A stretch of DNA of 64,000 bases from Cyclina sinensis (Eukaryota > Mollusca > Bivalvia > Venerida > Veneridae). A program made the position numbers and the translations under genes. The stretch covers positions 20,903,908 through 20,967,907 of the forward strand of contig JAAONU010000019.1 in the NCBI GenBank assembly GCA_012932295.1. The letters are read 5' to 3'. Below the pieces are notes generated by a model. That model was not told the DNA's origin, did no database searches, and saw only the letters and a list, made by a program, of their open reading frames with translations. Below, piece by piece: positions 35,700 to 47,589 of the stretch (positions are counted from its first letter, which is position 1; every line of letters begins with the position of its first letter).

Positions 35700-38460
35700 T
35701 CATAAAAAGAAGAAGTATCACAAATATTTCTATGATATGACAATAAATTTGTATTTGAATAAAATTACACCATGCAGGAAGAGGAAGCATATAATAGCAA
35801 AAAGATCACAGGAATATCACTGTTTCACAAATAATCAAATTCGTGTATGTCAGTGGCGTGAAACATAGCACCAAAATGGCACCGGTGTCGATTTTAGTAG
35901 TTGTTGTGGTATGGCATTCTGCTAAGTTCGATGTTGATAAAACTGGTCCAGAATGCTTTCAACATTTAATAGGTGACATAACTTTGGAAAGACTGGCCAT
36001 CGTTGCAATTCAATGTTGGCCGAAGGTAAACAATTGATACGTTAGCATGCGTTGTTACTGACGAAGAAATGGACGCTACTCTGACGTATACGTCCTTCAG
36101 AGAGAACGTTTCTGTTGCTCCAACGTCATCAGTAGGGGTGGAGCACCTTACAGTTTGTGTTAAAAGTAGATTTAAGTCAAGGGTAACTTGAAATGACAAA
36201 GATGTCATGATGAAATTTTGAGATCAATTGCTCTTGTTTGTTACGCCCATCCTGATGTTACTTTATTCCAACAAGGTAACACCTGATGTCACACGGCTCG
36301 CGTATCAAGTAATCAAGTAAACAAGTAAAACACTTTATATCAAATGAACGCGCATTCTTTATATTTCGATCGTTTCGTTTGGTAAAGCTGTTCTTGAAAA
36401 TGATATCTTTAAGTTTTCTTGTCCACCGAACATTTTATATATACAATGAATCGCATCAAAAGTTACTCTGCTTTTTAAAGATTTTATTTCTCGATGACGA
36501 CGCCTGTGTCTCAAAGACCCTACATGTCGCCCTCTGCTTTATAAATATCATCTAATAACCAGATTTCGTGTCATATATACAGGATCTGGTACATTTTTTA
36601 CATTTCATACATACATATTCAACGAGGTCTGGAAAAAAGTTAAGATAGTTATATTCACTTGACCTATATTCAAAATAGCTTTCACAAAAATCCGCCAAGA
36701 ATAATGTCCAGCTAAAATGTCAAAAGTTGTCAAGATTACTGATAGTAGATGGCGTCTTTTTGAAGGAGGACATCAATGTGATAAAAAATCTCAAAATGAC
36801 AGTAAAAGAAAATAGTATGAGAAGTAAAAACTATATGAGTTATGTTTTGTGCGTATTTTAATATTAAGAATTACGTAGATGTTATTCCTATATGGGCTAC
36901 ACTCTCACATACAAGTCTCTTGCACAGACAAAAGTTACATCCATATTTTGGAACTTGGTGTTTTTATTTGTGGGTTTTTTAGCTAATGACAAAAATGTTG
37001 CAGCTCCCATCTTATGATCATCTCAAAGAACTTTTAATCAATTTGTCCGTCTGTTTGATCGTCCCTCTGTCCGTCTATAAATTTTCACTTGTATTTCCTT
37101 ACTTAAACTGTTTAACATAATAATAGTGATGATGATTACGAGAACGACCATTGTTATGACGGTGGTTTGAAATGTATAAAAAATGACTTTCCTGTATTCT
37201 GAAGTGGAAATGTTAAGAATTTCCAGAAAGCAGAGTTTTAATGTTCTGTTTGCTATGATGTAATCTAGAAGTGAACAAAAAGAGCTTTTTGGCGAGTTAC
37301 TGAATTTTCAGGTGCAATACTGCCAAAAGAGCAAATAGCCTTTCATCTAGGAAGTATCATAAACAATATTTCTGTCTACATATTATATTTTTTTCAGGAA
37401 TTGATAAAGTAAAGCTGTCAGCGAGCTGATAATTTTCAAAATATACAGTTTCACTTTATGCATCACTGTGAAACACTGATTTGTTGATCATGTTTCATTG
37501 TTGATTTCACTGAGAGGTTGGACAGTCTCGTTATAGGCAGTATTGTGTTTAAACAGGGAAACTTGTAATTAAAATTTTAGTAGTTTATTTCAACTTTTAA
37601 CAATTGTTCTTTTTCAAAAGGAATATGGGTTGGGGTGGTGAGTGTGTGCGCGTGTGTGTGTGTGTGTGGGGGGGGAGAGAGAGAGAGAGAGAGAATTAAA
37701 TAATGAGAGAATTCACTGTCCAGCAATACAAATTTACAAAGGATATTTGCTTGTTGAATATATTTCAGACACGTTGTCGATCTTCTGTACTTGTTCTCTA
37801 ATTATATTTTCTGTACTTTCCTCCTTTAAAAAGCAAAAAAAAAAAACATATGCATTTTTGTTTCAACTCATTCATATATGCGTTGCGTGAGAAGGCATGA
37901 ACAGTATAAACTGGCATTTCAAATAATCCAAGACAATGAAAATCTAAGACAGACGATCTTGTTTAGAGGAACTTGTAATATGGGCGCTCAGCAAATGCAA
38001 TACACATAGTTATTAAAGCTTTTATATATTTCGATTTTTTTCTGAATTCTTGGGGCTGTGTTGGACTGTTTAAGTGTCAAATGTTTTCTAGAATTTTCAG
38101 TATTTTCTCAACGCTCTGGCCATATGTTCTTATTTGTAGATACTTTTAGTAGTTTCATGTCGATTAAAAGGGCAAGTTGCATGAGTCACGATGGTGGAGC
38201 GCATTAAGGAGATATTACTCTCTTAGATGATGCATAAGATATCATTTTCTTTTTTAAATTAAAAAAAAGAAGAGGAATTAAGCTTTAAGTTCATGTAAGT
38301 TAACTCAAAATCAAACGGTACCAGTTACGTTTGGAGAACTTTAGGAAGTCACTCATTTAACATTGCGGGTTACGGGAGGACCATTTACAACATTTCAGCC
38401 CCTGCCAATCGGAATATCTCGATAATGTGGATGCCACCATAGAAACCGAGGTGTTCCGTT
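35700..38460. repeat. Segmental duplication, copy A
   Basis: Long collinear similarity in direct orientation to 52340-54112. Examples are TCACAAATATTTCTATGATATGACAAT against TCACAAATATCTCTTTGATATGACAAT; ATTCCAACAAGGTAACACCTGATGTCACA against ATTCAAGCAAGATAGCATCTGATGTCGCA; AATGATATCTTTAA, TCAAAAGTTACTCTGCTTT and GTCCGTCTGTTTGATCGTCC in both. Both end with an inverted repeat (38407-38421 / 38447-38460 here). This copy has about 1.2 kb extra (37175-38405), containing GT/GA microsatellite sequence. A minus-strand frame at 35966-36208 lies inside, but copy B has a stop there, so coding is doubtful. Confidence 0.7.
37629..37695. repeat. Compound (GT)n-(G)n-(GA)n microsatellite
   Basis: Runs of GT, then nine or more G, then GA, inside the part of duplication copy A that copy B lacks. 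Confidence 0.9.
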
Positions 38461-38565
38461 TGAAATGTTACCTGCTATTTGAAGATTAGCCAAATAGTGC
38501 GTTTTCAGAACATCTACGGATAATTAATGGCATTTTGTGAAATGAATAATATTTTTGTTTGTTTG

Positions 38566-38712
38566 TTTTTAGGTGTTTTTTTTTATTTATTTATTTATTT
38601 ATTTCTTTATCTTTTTATTTTTTTTTTTTATTTTTTATTTTTTTTTTTTTTTTTTGGGGGGGGGGTGTTGTTTTTATTATTATTATTATTTTATTATTAT
38701 TATTATTGGGGA
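38566..38712. repeat. T-rich low-complexity tract with G run and (TTA)n
   Basis: TTTA repeats, long T runs, a G run, then TTA repeats. The frame through it is an artefact of composition. Confidence 0.9.
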
Positions 38713-38825
38713 GTAGGGTGTGATCTTTTCCTTGTTGTTTTTATATCATTTATGTCAGCTTCACTACCGTTGAGCTCAGTTGTCACAATTGACGTTTTGG
38801 GGTATTTGCGTGCGTTAGTGCATTA

Positions 38826-38849
38826 GTGTGTGTGTGTGTGTGTGTGTGT
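38826..38849. repeat. (TG)12 microsatellite
   Basis: Uninterrupted dinucleotide run at the left edge of the dispersed repeat that follows. Confidence 0.9.
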
Positions 38850-39460
38850 CTATCGGAGTTTGTCCAGGGTATGACTTAGCCATGGATGGAGGCATTCTCT
38901 GAAACGTTTAACTTGGCACAAATGTTTGGCACAATAAGACGGCGTGCATGACTTAGGTATTTAGCTCAAAGGTCAAGGTCACAGTGACAATTTTTAGGCA
39001 TAAAGTGTAGACAGATTTATTTTTCGGGCCATAACTTCTACATACATGTAAGGATTTAAATACCTAATCTTTTTTATTTAAATTGATGAGACGACAACTT
39101 GTGTCTTAGCTCAAATGCCATGGTCCGAGTGACACGTTTATATATATTTTTTTGTCTGAACAATATCTGTTAAACTTTTAAAGCCACCGACTTTAAACTT
39201 TGTCTGTAGACAGGAACTGGCATAGTGGAGTGCACTGTGCAAGAACCATAACTCTGCTTTATTTATGTTTACAATTATTTCCCTTTATTGCTTTATTTTG
39301 TCCGGAGGAAAACTCAATAACTTCGAAAAGAACTTTCACACAGAAATAGAGGATTATTAGTGGAAATTCAAAGTATAAGACCTATAACTCTGCCTGGCTT
39401 AGATTTTGAATTAATTCCTGTTCATTTTATCATTTTCTAACATATTTATGAAATTTGTGT
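38850..39460. repeat. Dispersed repeat with GGTCAAGGTCACAGTGACA wording
   Basis: Contains TTTGTCCAGGGTATGACTTA, ACTTGGCACAAATGTTTGGC, AAGGTCAAGGTCACAGTGAC, AAGAACCATAACTCTGC and GACCTATAACTCTGCCTGG, with units repeating loosely. These phrases belong to a repeat group very widespread in bivalves (recalled). No ends were defined. Confidence 0.5.
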
Positions 39461-39910
39461 TTTTGTTGTTTTTTTTAAAAAACAAAACAATCTTACTTAA
39501 ACTTCACGTCAAACTCAGCTTGTTAAAGGTAATGATAATTTTCAACTTTATGAGTTCTACGCCTATTTTAGGCGATGAGAGCTAGGTAAGTCGTAAGAGT
39601 TCTGAGCCTATCTTAAGCAGTGGTGATTATTCTCCGTTGGTATTTAAACTTAAGACGTGAAGTATATTCAAACATAGAGTAAATTTATATGATGATATAA
39701 GACTTGTTTTCATTGTCAGCATTCTTCAAATATAGACTTAAATCTGACAAAAATGATTGCACTCTCGCACACATTCAACAAAGTCCTATGTTTTAGAATA
39801 AAATCTTAAACATACTGTCAGTAAACCTTAAAGATCTACTAGTAAATAGCATAAAATTGTACAGGTTGAATTTATTTAATACTTAAAATTCACAATAGAA
39901 AATTAGATTA

Positions 39911-40465
39911 ACTGACTTAATGGGATGTTAACAATTACACAATGTCTGCATACTGTTACAATTTACTCACTGACACTGCTGTTGTCCATACTGGTACAGT
40001 CATTATGAATGTTGGCACATTCACCACACTTGTTGACAATGATACTATGCTTGCTTGAAGTAACAACTTGTATGCTGTTTAGACCCCGATGTCTATAACA
40101 TAATTTTGCATTTCGCTGGATGACAGTTCAGTGTAGCTAATGGTATATTTCATCTTGTCGGGACACATTACTCAATTCTCAACATTATACACAAACAAAG
40201 ATATCCAAGGCATGATGAAGTATACCATTAAGCTACTCTGAACTGTCATTCAGTCAAATGAAATATGATATAGGCATCATGACCTAAACAATATACAAGT
40301 TGTAATATCCTGCAAGCATGGTATCATTGTCAACGAGCGTGATGAAAGTGCCACCATGCATAATGACTGTACCTGTCGGCAGTATAGCAGTGTCAGTGAA
40401 TAAATTGTAACAGTAAGTAGGCATTGTGTAATTCTTACCAAAATAACATTCCATAAGACTTAGTA
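39911..40465. mobile_element. Long near-palindromic element, ~555 bp
   Basis: The left half (from ACTGACTTAATGGGATGTTA) returns inverted in the right half (ending CATTCCATAAGACTTAGT). Matching blocks include ATTACACAATG, CTGTTACAATTTA, CACTGACACTGCTG, GACAATGATAC and TACAACTTGTAT, paired about the centre near 40188. Arms are about 250 bp with scattered mismatches. There is no coding content. This is a fold-back element or the scar of an inverted duplication. Confidence 0.8.
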
Positions 40466-41769
40466 CATAAACGATCAGTGGTTCAATTTCTAAGAGAAAA
40501 GCATGGTGTTTGTAATATAATTGCTTTGCACGTGAAGACCCAGCATATGAGCTGGAAGCAGTTTATATACTAAGGAGGTTTCACATAAAAGTGTGCAAGT
40601 TCATAACTCACAAACTGAGGGGTTTGCTAACTTTCCATAAAAACTTGAGAACCGAGATTCACACAAAATAATGTGAAACTGACAGTGACTGGAAACAATT
40701 AGAAATAACTCTATTCAAATTACTGAAAGACCAATAAAGGACAATAAATAGTAGTCTCATTTAAAAGAATGACAATTAATTTAAATGATAATAACTTCAA
40801 ACCTCCATTAAGAGTGTCGTTGGCTTTATAAGATTGTTGAAAAAAAAAAACAGAAAAAAAATCTGTTGTTGCTAAAATAAACAAATCAGAAGACTGCAGT
40901 TGCCTAGCAAATACCCACAATATCTTTAAACATGGTTGCCAGAACAAGAAAGTAATTATGATATTCCTATATTTTCAACAAATATTTAGTGAATGCATGA
41001 ACCATTTTATACATCTGATAAAGGAAGCTAACAAGACAAAGGAAGGGGGAGGTAAGGAAGAAAGGAGAAAAAAGAGAGGAGGAATAGACGGAAGTAAGAA
41101 ACGTACATACAAACGAACGAACGGACATTCAACAAAACGAATTAATTAATTAATTAATTAATTAATTAAAATAAAAATGATTGTATAAATAAAAGTTTCA
41201 AACAAAACAGTATTTTTTTTCCAAGGAACCATTTTTAGAAAAAAGTTGTACATGATGTTTACGTTATAAACATGTAAACTTTGCTTTGTTAAACTTTGTA
41301 CAGTGTATCATCATTGCATAGATTTAATTCTATTTAAACGGGGATAAAGTTCAACACGGTACCTGACTGCAACATTATTAATCATATATGATTAATTGCC
41401 TTCTGAGATAAAGAAATTTATTTTTGAAAAAAAAAACAAGCACTGACAACGAATACTGACTCGTTACATTTGACTTGTTTTCAAGATTTGAAGTTGTTTT
41501 ACCTTGTTTTAATTTCAAAATACATCAGGATTCATTGTAATGACTCCGTTTCAAGTATTTCATCAGCTGTATCATGAATTTTTAATAAAACACCTTTCAA
41601 AACGACACATTTTACGATGTCAACAAGTACAGTGCTATTTTTGTTCGCCTTATTGGATTGATGACGTCTTTGACGTTCGTAATTTGAATAAAAGTGCTTT
41701 TATACATTGCCCATTTTGTATTCAGTTAGTTACCTATTTCACTAACCGCCATGAGGGGTGAAAACTTTT
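40466..41769. other. Intergenic; (AATT)n run at 41139-41170
   Basis: A purine-rich tract at 41036-41100 and an AATT tetranucleotide run. A frame at 41540-41761 has no visible domain. Confidence 0.45.
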
Positions 41770-42309
41770 TTCAAGAGACTAATGTGCATAGTGCTTCAAG
41801 AGGAAGAGTCTTGGCTCGACCAGGAAATAGAGAGACATCAAAAAGGGCTGCACTCAAAGTCTTCTTTGCCCGTCAGGGTGTTGTGTGGCCTTAGCTGCGG
41901 CAGCATTTGAAAAATGCAATAGTCCAGAAAGCTAGTCAGCAGCAGTAACAACACCAGCACCGGCGAGTAAACAACCTAGGAGCTGTGAATTGTGATGGGC
42001 AATAGCTAACCCGATCTATGATGTTTTAAACATTGCATGTCCCTTCATGGACTGGCGCTTCATCCAGCGTATCAAGTAAATGGCAATTGGCCCGGTTCAA
42101 TGGCCACCTTGCTTGACGTAAATGCTATATGCCATAATTTCTTCAGGGTCCTGTCCCGAGACAGACTTCCTTGGCTCTTTTTGTATTGGCTTCTTCTGCC
42201 TTCATTTTGCTGGAACAACTGTAAACGGAATGTTGGCTATAACACCAGAGGGGCACACTGATATTGCCAAATTAGCGACTTTTATACTTCGAAACATAGT
42301 CTGACCCCT

Positions 42310-44310
42310 ACTCATTGTGCCATTAGTGCTGTCGAAGCCAAGAACCGCCAAGGAGTGCATCTGTGACCTATTACAGCGAAGTCCAAAGTGCGGTCGAATT
42401 AACGTCTTACCAAAAAAGAACCACAGATGCCAAGGCACAAAAGCATGCAAGTACTGTAAACAAACAGTAGGACCTGAAAGTCGTAACTGCTTAATTCCGA
42501 CCTACCAGTCTAAGAACCAAACGACTCACCTCGAGTGAAATTCATCTTCTACAATTTTGAGTGTCAGTTCGAATCCGGTAAACATCTACCCAACTTTTGC
42601 ATGGCACAACGAATCTACGAGGCACGCATCCGATTTCCGTGGAACAAGAAATGCGGGCGCTCTGATACCCAGAGACCGGTAAGCCATATTTTGTGTGGAA
42701 CAGACTCTCCCTGATTTTTGTGCATGTTTGTTTCAGATTCCTCACCGAAGTGCCACTGCCATAGCTCAAAAAAGGTACGACGCCCAGTTCATTCTCCGAT
42801 ATCTTGTCACACAGACAACGATTAACCACAGGCCATCATAAATGGCAGCAAAATCTTGGAAGCCTACGGAGTAAGACATATTGATTCCATGAATTTTCTT
42901 GACATGCCTTTTGCGTTTTTTTCCCCCCCAAAAACCTTTGCCTTCACAGAAATGGCTAAAGGTTATTTTTTCTTTCTGGGCGAAAACCAATGGTGTTTAA
43001 TAGTACATGAGACCCCACTTCCTCTTGGACTACTTCAATCCCGGCAGTATGAAAACTGAAGATTGGCAAGACATTTAAGCCTGGTACAAGGAAAAGGTCA
43101 AACGTAAGTCCGTGTTTGATTTTCAGAAAGAAATATGTGAGAATTTTTTTTCAGACGTAGATATTTTAAGACGGCTGTGGCGAGTTTTGCTTCCTGTTGA
43201 TAATCAAATTGACACCTTCATCGGAACCACCCTTTTATCGCATGCCTCCAAAAAAGCGTGGCGTCAGAATTTAATGACTGTCCATAGTTTGGCTGTCATT
43301 TTTTATGCAGACTATTTTCAAAAAGTTCAATACTCTATGAAAGGTCTATGATGGCCTAGGCTACCAAGGTCATCTACTCGCCATGTTTTGAATGTTAGTA
43401 AAGTAAATATACGACCCTATACCGTAAACGGGTTAAACAGAGGACCAACACCGTGTATGTATTTCTAGGCTGTTTCTACGGATGTCCGACTTGTTTTCCC
43501 AACCGAAGTCTCAAGAAATCCTACAGGTTAGAAACAATGCGTAACCTGTATGGCAAAATTAAAGCTTGGCTGAATGACCTAAAACAGAGGATATGAAGTG
43601 ATTCGCATGTTGGAATGCCAGCTGGACCAGCAGGTCAAGACACAACCCGAGTGCAAGACTCTTATTGACAAATTTTATCCGGGAATGGACCAAACGAAAG
43701 CCCGTGTTTGATTTTCAGAAAGAAATATATGAGCATTTTTTTTCAGACGTAGATATTTTAAGACGCGGTTGTTGCGAGTTTTTCTTCATGTTGCTTCTTG
43801 TCAGACTCGGCCCACAAGCAGTTGAACTGTGTGGAGTTTTTGTTATCGTAAGGGGTTTGTGCTGGTGAATTTCAAAGATTAAAGTGACAAGATCGAGCCT
43901 CATGCTTATGCCAATGTAATAGTGGCCTCGTTTGTGACCGCGTATGCTCGATAGAAAGTCTGCCACGAAAGAGCGAAAGGGTGCTCTACTTTGACACAAA
44001 CAGATGCATGTATGATCCGGACTAGTGCAACATTCCAATTGTCAACAGTCGCCTCGTGTAATGGACGGATGAAGGAAGGTAACATTGTGAAATTTGACTC
44101 GCTAGGCCCGAAAAACTACGGTCATGAATACATCGTGAAACTTGAGAGCCATACGAAATGCAAAGTAAAACGAATCACGTAAGATAACAACACGTCACAA
44201 TTTGTGAATTTCGAGAGCATGGTGCCATATGTGAAAGATAGGGACCATTATGCACTGGAGATAATACCCATGCTGCGGCAAAAGACCTTACCGCAAGGTG
44301 GTTTCTGAGA
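42310..44310 (+). pseudogene. Polinton DNA polymerase B remnant
   Basis: Pieces in all three plus frames follow family B order. First come CDLLQRSPKCGRINV and a Cys pair CKYCKQTVGP (about 42365-42475). The exonuclease motif region NFECQFESGK is near 42560, with N where an acidic residue is expected. Further pieces are GSKILEAYGVRHIDSMNFLD (42845-42905), the exonuclease III-like SDVDILRR near 43155, and the palm-end YFDTN near 43990, where the second Asp of the usual pair is Asn. GPKNYGHEYIVKLESHTKCKV (two parts of one stretch, near 44107-44170) closes the domain. Many stops plus changes at two catalytic positions rule out activity. A ~90-bp piece is present twice (43103-43190 and 43697-43787). 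Confidence 0.8.
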
Positions 44311-45043
44311 AAAACCAAAACATTTCTATCCCTCTACACCAAACGCGTGGTGGTGGCTTGTACATATAAGACGGTACCTTAAGGCTATCATAATTCTTGA
44401 CAAGGATATTACATCCTGTTGAAAAGGACAGATGTAGGGAAAAAGTTCATTTCAAGGCATGAGCTCAGTCGCTGTAGACCTATCTTGCTTTCGTCCGGAA
44501 TTGCAACACTTAATTTATTAACATTTGATAGTCATGTCATACAAGAGTGTGGTTTCAAGGAGGAAGTTTACCTGGCCTGGCTTAAGCGACGATGGCGTCT
44601 TATCACACACATTCGTTTATAAAGGAACAGTCAAAAAGGACTTTGACGACAGATTAAGCGAGAAAGAGAAGGAGAAATTCAAGCTCTGAAACGACATCAT
44701 CGGAATGCCAACGGGACTTATATCACTCAAAACAAGTTACAACAATCAAAAGCCAATAGCACCATTAGTCTGAACGCGCACTAAATGATTCTGTTTCAAA
44801 ACACTAGAGATAAGGGACAGGTCAGGACTTTGGCCAGTCAGCCACCACATTAACTTGTCTCCTTCCAAGATGCCATCGCAGTGCCTCATGGTTACTTCAT
44901 CCAAGAAAGCCATTTGTGGGGGTATACTGGAATCAGCTTGTCCGTCTGTCCGTCCGGCCGTCCGTCGGTTTTTCCTTGTCCTCCCATTAACTTAAGAATC
45001 CTTTGACCCACAGTCATCTTACTTGGTCTGGAGATTGGCCATG

Positions 45044-46896
45044 GCCAGTAGATTGTTTTGTAATTTACATATTTTATTATCCCCGTCTCTGGTACAATAG
45101 GGTCGGGGAACCATCCCTATTACACCTTACAATACCTTGTTAGAATATATGATATACAAAACATATAATATAAATAGTATATAAAGAGTACTATTTGGAA
45201 AAAAGATTAAAAAATATTTGCATATCTCTACTACTCTCTATTCCAATCCTGAAAAATTCTTAACACAAACATTTTTAATCTTTATGAAGTTATTTTATCA
45301 TCACAGAGAATTAGGTGTTGGACAGCTAACCAATATTTTCTATATTGTTATTATAAAAAAGGTATTTTTCATAGCAAACAGTATATTGCCCATTCATTTA
45401 ACGAGTTAAAAAAAAGTTCTAATTAGAGAATGAAATGTTTTCCTTATCAATTTACCTTTCATTCAGTATTAAACCTTCTAAATTTACAAAAACAATAAAA
45501 GCAAAACCAATGTATATGCAAACATACCTTTGTTTGCCATAAACCCTATGTAGTATATACACATGTACATCTTCTGATGATAACCTATACTATATGTATT
45601 TTGTAATGAAGTTAAGATTTACAAAAATGTTGTAGTGGCCCTATATCACTACATACTGAAAAGAGGAAGAAAAAAATCAACAAATATGTATGTTCTCTGT
45701 AAAAAGAAACGTTACAAGTCAATAACAGTCAACTTGAAATTACATTTTTGTTTAGTTTAGCAGAAAGAAAAACACATTTACATTTATCATATACCCTGAG
45801 TGTAAGAAAAAGGGGAATAAATGGGGATATGAAAAAAAAGAAAAAAAGGAAAGAAAAAAGGAAGAAGAAAAAAATATACAAAGAATTGAAAAAAAGTAGA
45901 AAAAATGGTAAGGTGCTATCCATGCATGTCTTAAATAGTGAAAGGGTCTAAAAGGGGGATGGTGGAAGTCTGTTCTTGTAAAATATAAATAAACTAAAAA
46001 TTCTTTGGTTTTTGACAATAACACTGGAGGTTTGATTTGAAATACCAAAAATAGATTTGAATTACCAGCTCTCAGCTAAGGTCAAATTGATATATTTATT
46101 CCATAATTTTTCAAAAAAGCTCAAATTTAAATATTCGTTTGGAAATATATTTTCTTGTAACTGGCACATAATTGGTGTTTAAAATTTGCTAAACTAGGCC
46201 TTATTTGCTTCATTTTGTTATAATATATATAGAATTTAGCATTTAAAATTATTAGATTTAAAACACTATCTAAGTTTGTATTACCAAAAAACATATCCGA
46301 AAGACTCCAGTTATTAAAGTTTAAGTTGCATTTGTCCTTTATATATATCGGTAACTGTGTCCAAAATTGTGTTATAATCTCACATTCAAAAAATAAATGA
46401 AATAAAGTTTCTTGTTCACTTTGACAAAAGGTACATGTATCTTCATTTATAATCTTCATTTTCTTAAGTAAATAGTTGGTTGAAAGAAATCTATGATTAA
46501 TTCTATACTGGAACCATATTAATTTTGGATCTTTTGTAAATTTATGTATAATATCATATATTGAATTACGTTGGAAGAAGTTTGGTTCAATTTTATCTGC
46601 TACTTCGTTTGTCCATTTTTTTAAAGAATTTGGGTATTGTCCTGGTAGTTGCATAGCCTTATAGATGGAGCGGCATCCTTTTTCATCTTTACAGATTATT
46701 GATAACACATGTGGGATTGGTATATTATATTTTCTTTCTTTGGCTAAGTCTTGAATGTTTAATTTTGATAAGTATGAATGTTTTGCTGTTATAATACTCC
46801 TGTATTCTAGAAAATTGCTTCTCACTTCAAATATTGTAGAGAATTCATTATATGTATAAAAATTACCATCTTGTTTAACTAAATCTGCCAGTAGAT
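45044..46896 (-). mobile_element. 5'-truncated LINE with 10-bp target-site duplication
   Basis: The insertion 45054-46886 is bounded by direct copies of GCCAGTAGAT at 45044-45053 and 46887-46896, both part of the host tandem-repeat unit. Read on the minus strand it begins inside the ORF (truncated 5' end) and ends with an A-rich stretch (AATAAAATATGTAAATTACA). The low-complexity A/G-rich patch at 45830-45905 belongs to its 3' region. The clean duplication makes it one of the younger events in this block. Confidence 0.85.
46127..46886 (-). pseudogene. C-terminal part of LINE ORF2
   Basis: About 253 codons of true LINE coding, from DLVKQDGNFYTYNEF to the stop. Seen are WFQYRINHRFLSTNYLLKKM, then a Cys/His cluster CTFCQSEQETLFHLFFEC followed by FW. 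This is the zinc-binding tail typical of the region downstream of reverse transcriptase in L1/Tx1-like and related non-LTR elements. The reverse transcriptase and endonuclease are missing because of 5' truncation. The frame stays open about 26 codons upstream (to 46966), but those residues come from the tandem repeat, making a chimeric frame rather than a real start. Confidence 0.8.
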
Positions 46897-47589
46897 GACC
46901 CCTATTTTTTGAGGTTACTGGGTCAAAGGTCACTGGAGCCTTGACTAAAAAAACCTTGTCCGCCAAATAACCTAAGAATCCTTTGACCCGCAGTCTTCAT
47001 ATTTGGTGTGGCGGTTGGTCATGACCAGTAGATGACCCCTATATTTTTGAGGTCACTGGGTCAAAAGTAATGATCACAGGCCTTGTCCGCCCAATTACTT
47101 AAGAATCCTTTGACCCACAGTCATCTTACTTGGTCTGGATATTGGTCATGGCCAGTAGATGACCCTTATTGATTTTGAGGTCATTTGATTCAAAGGTCAA
47201 GGTCACAGGGGCCTTGACTACAAAAAACTTGTCCGCGAAATAACTTAAGAATCCTTTGACCCACAGTCTTCGTATTTGGTGTGGAGGTTGGTCATGACCA
47301 GTAAATGATCCCTATTAATTTTGAGATCACTGGGTCAAAGGTAAAGGTCACAGGAACTTTGACTAAAAAAGCTTGTCCACCCAATAATTTAAGAATCCTT
47401 TGACCCTCAGTCTTTGGTCACTGGGTCAAAGGTCAAGGTCACAGGGGCCTTGACTACAAAAAACTGGCTTACTACCCTGAGATTTTGCAGGGAGGTTGTC
47501 CATGACCTGTAAATGACCCCTGTTGATTCTGACAAAGCGCTATGCGGGGGTATTCACGCCATGACAGTGGCAGTTCTAGTTCGATTCTC

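Larger units (their letters stand above)
44905..47560. mobile_element. Tandem-repeat element (~127-145-bp units) inside the Polinton
   Basis: The left end reads TTTGTGGGGGTATACTGGAA then TCAGCTTGTCCGTCTGTCCG. The right end has GCGGGGGTATTCACGCC at about 47544-47560. Units begin TTAAGAATCCTTTGACCC at about 44992, 46971 (CTAAG variant), 47099, 47244 and 47389, and carry GGTCATGACCAGTAGATGAC and CACTGGGTCAAAGGTCAAGG. Both ends repeat a GTGGGGGTAT / GCGGGGGTAT word. Polinton sequence resumes at about 47600, so this is a later insertion. A LINE has inserted into its first unit. Confidence 0.75.

Noticed and set aside
35966..36208. 80-codon minus-strand frame MTSLSFQVTLDLN..., possibly secreted
   Set aside because: The equivalent frame in the duplicate at about 52.8 kb has a stop and lacks a good signal peptide; both look like non-coding duplicated DNA.
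38527..38826. 99-codon frame rich in Phe, Leu and Tyr, as a membrane protein
   Set aside because: It is an artefact of T-rich and TTA microsatellite sequence.
43112..43351. Stand-alone 79-codon gene
   Set aside because: It reads as part of the decayed Polinton polymerase, not as an independent gene.
45729..46048. Overlapping Lys-rich and Phe-rich frames on both strands
   Set aside because: They are translations of an A/G-rich low-complexity patch in the LINE 3' region.
46887..46966. Start codon of a 279-codon minus-strand gene
   Set aside because: This part is the tandem repeat outside the LINE target-site duplication, so the start is accidental.
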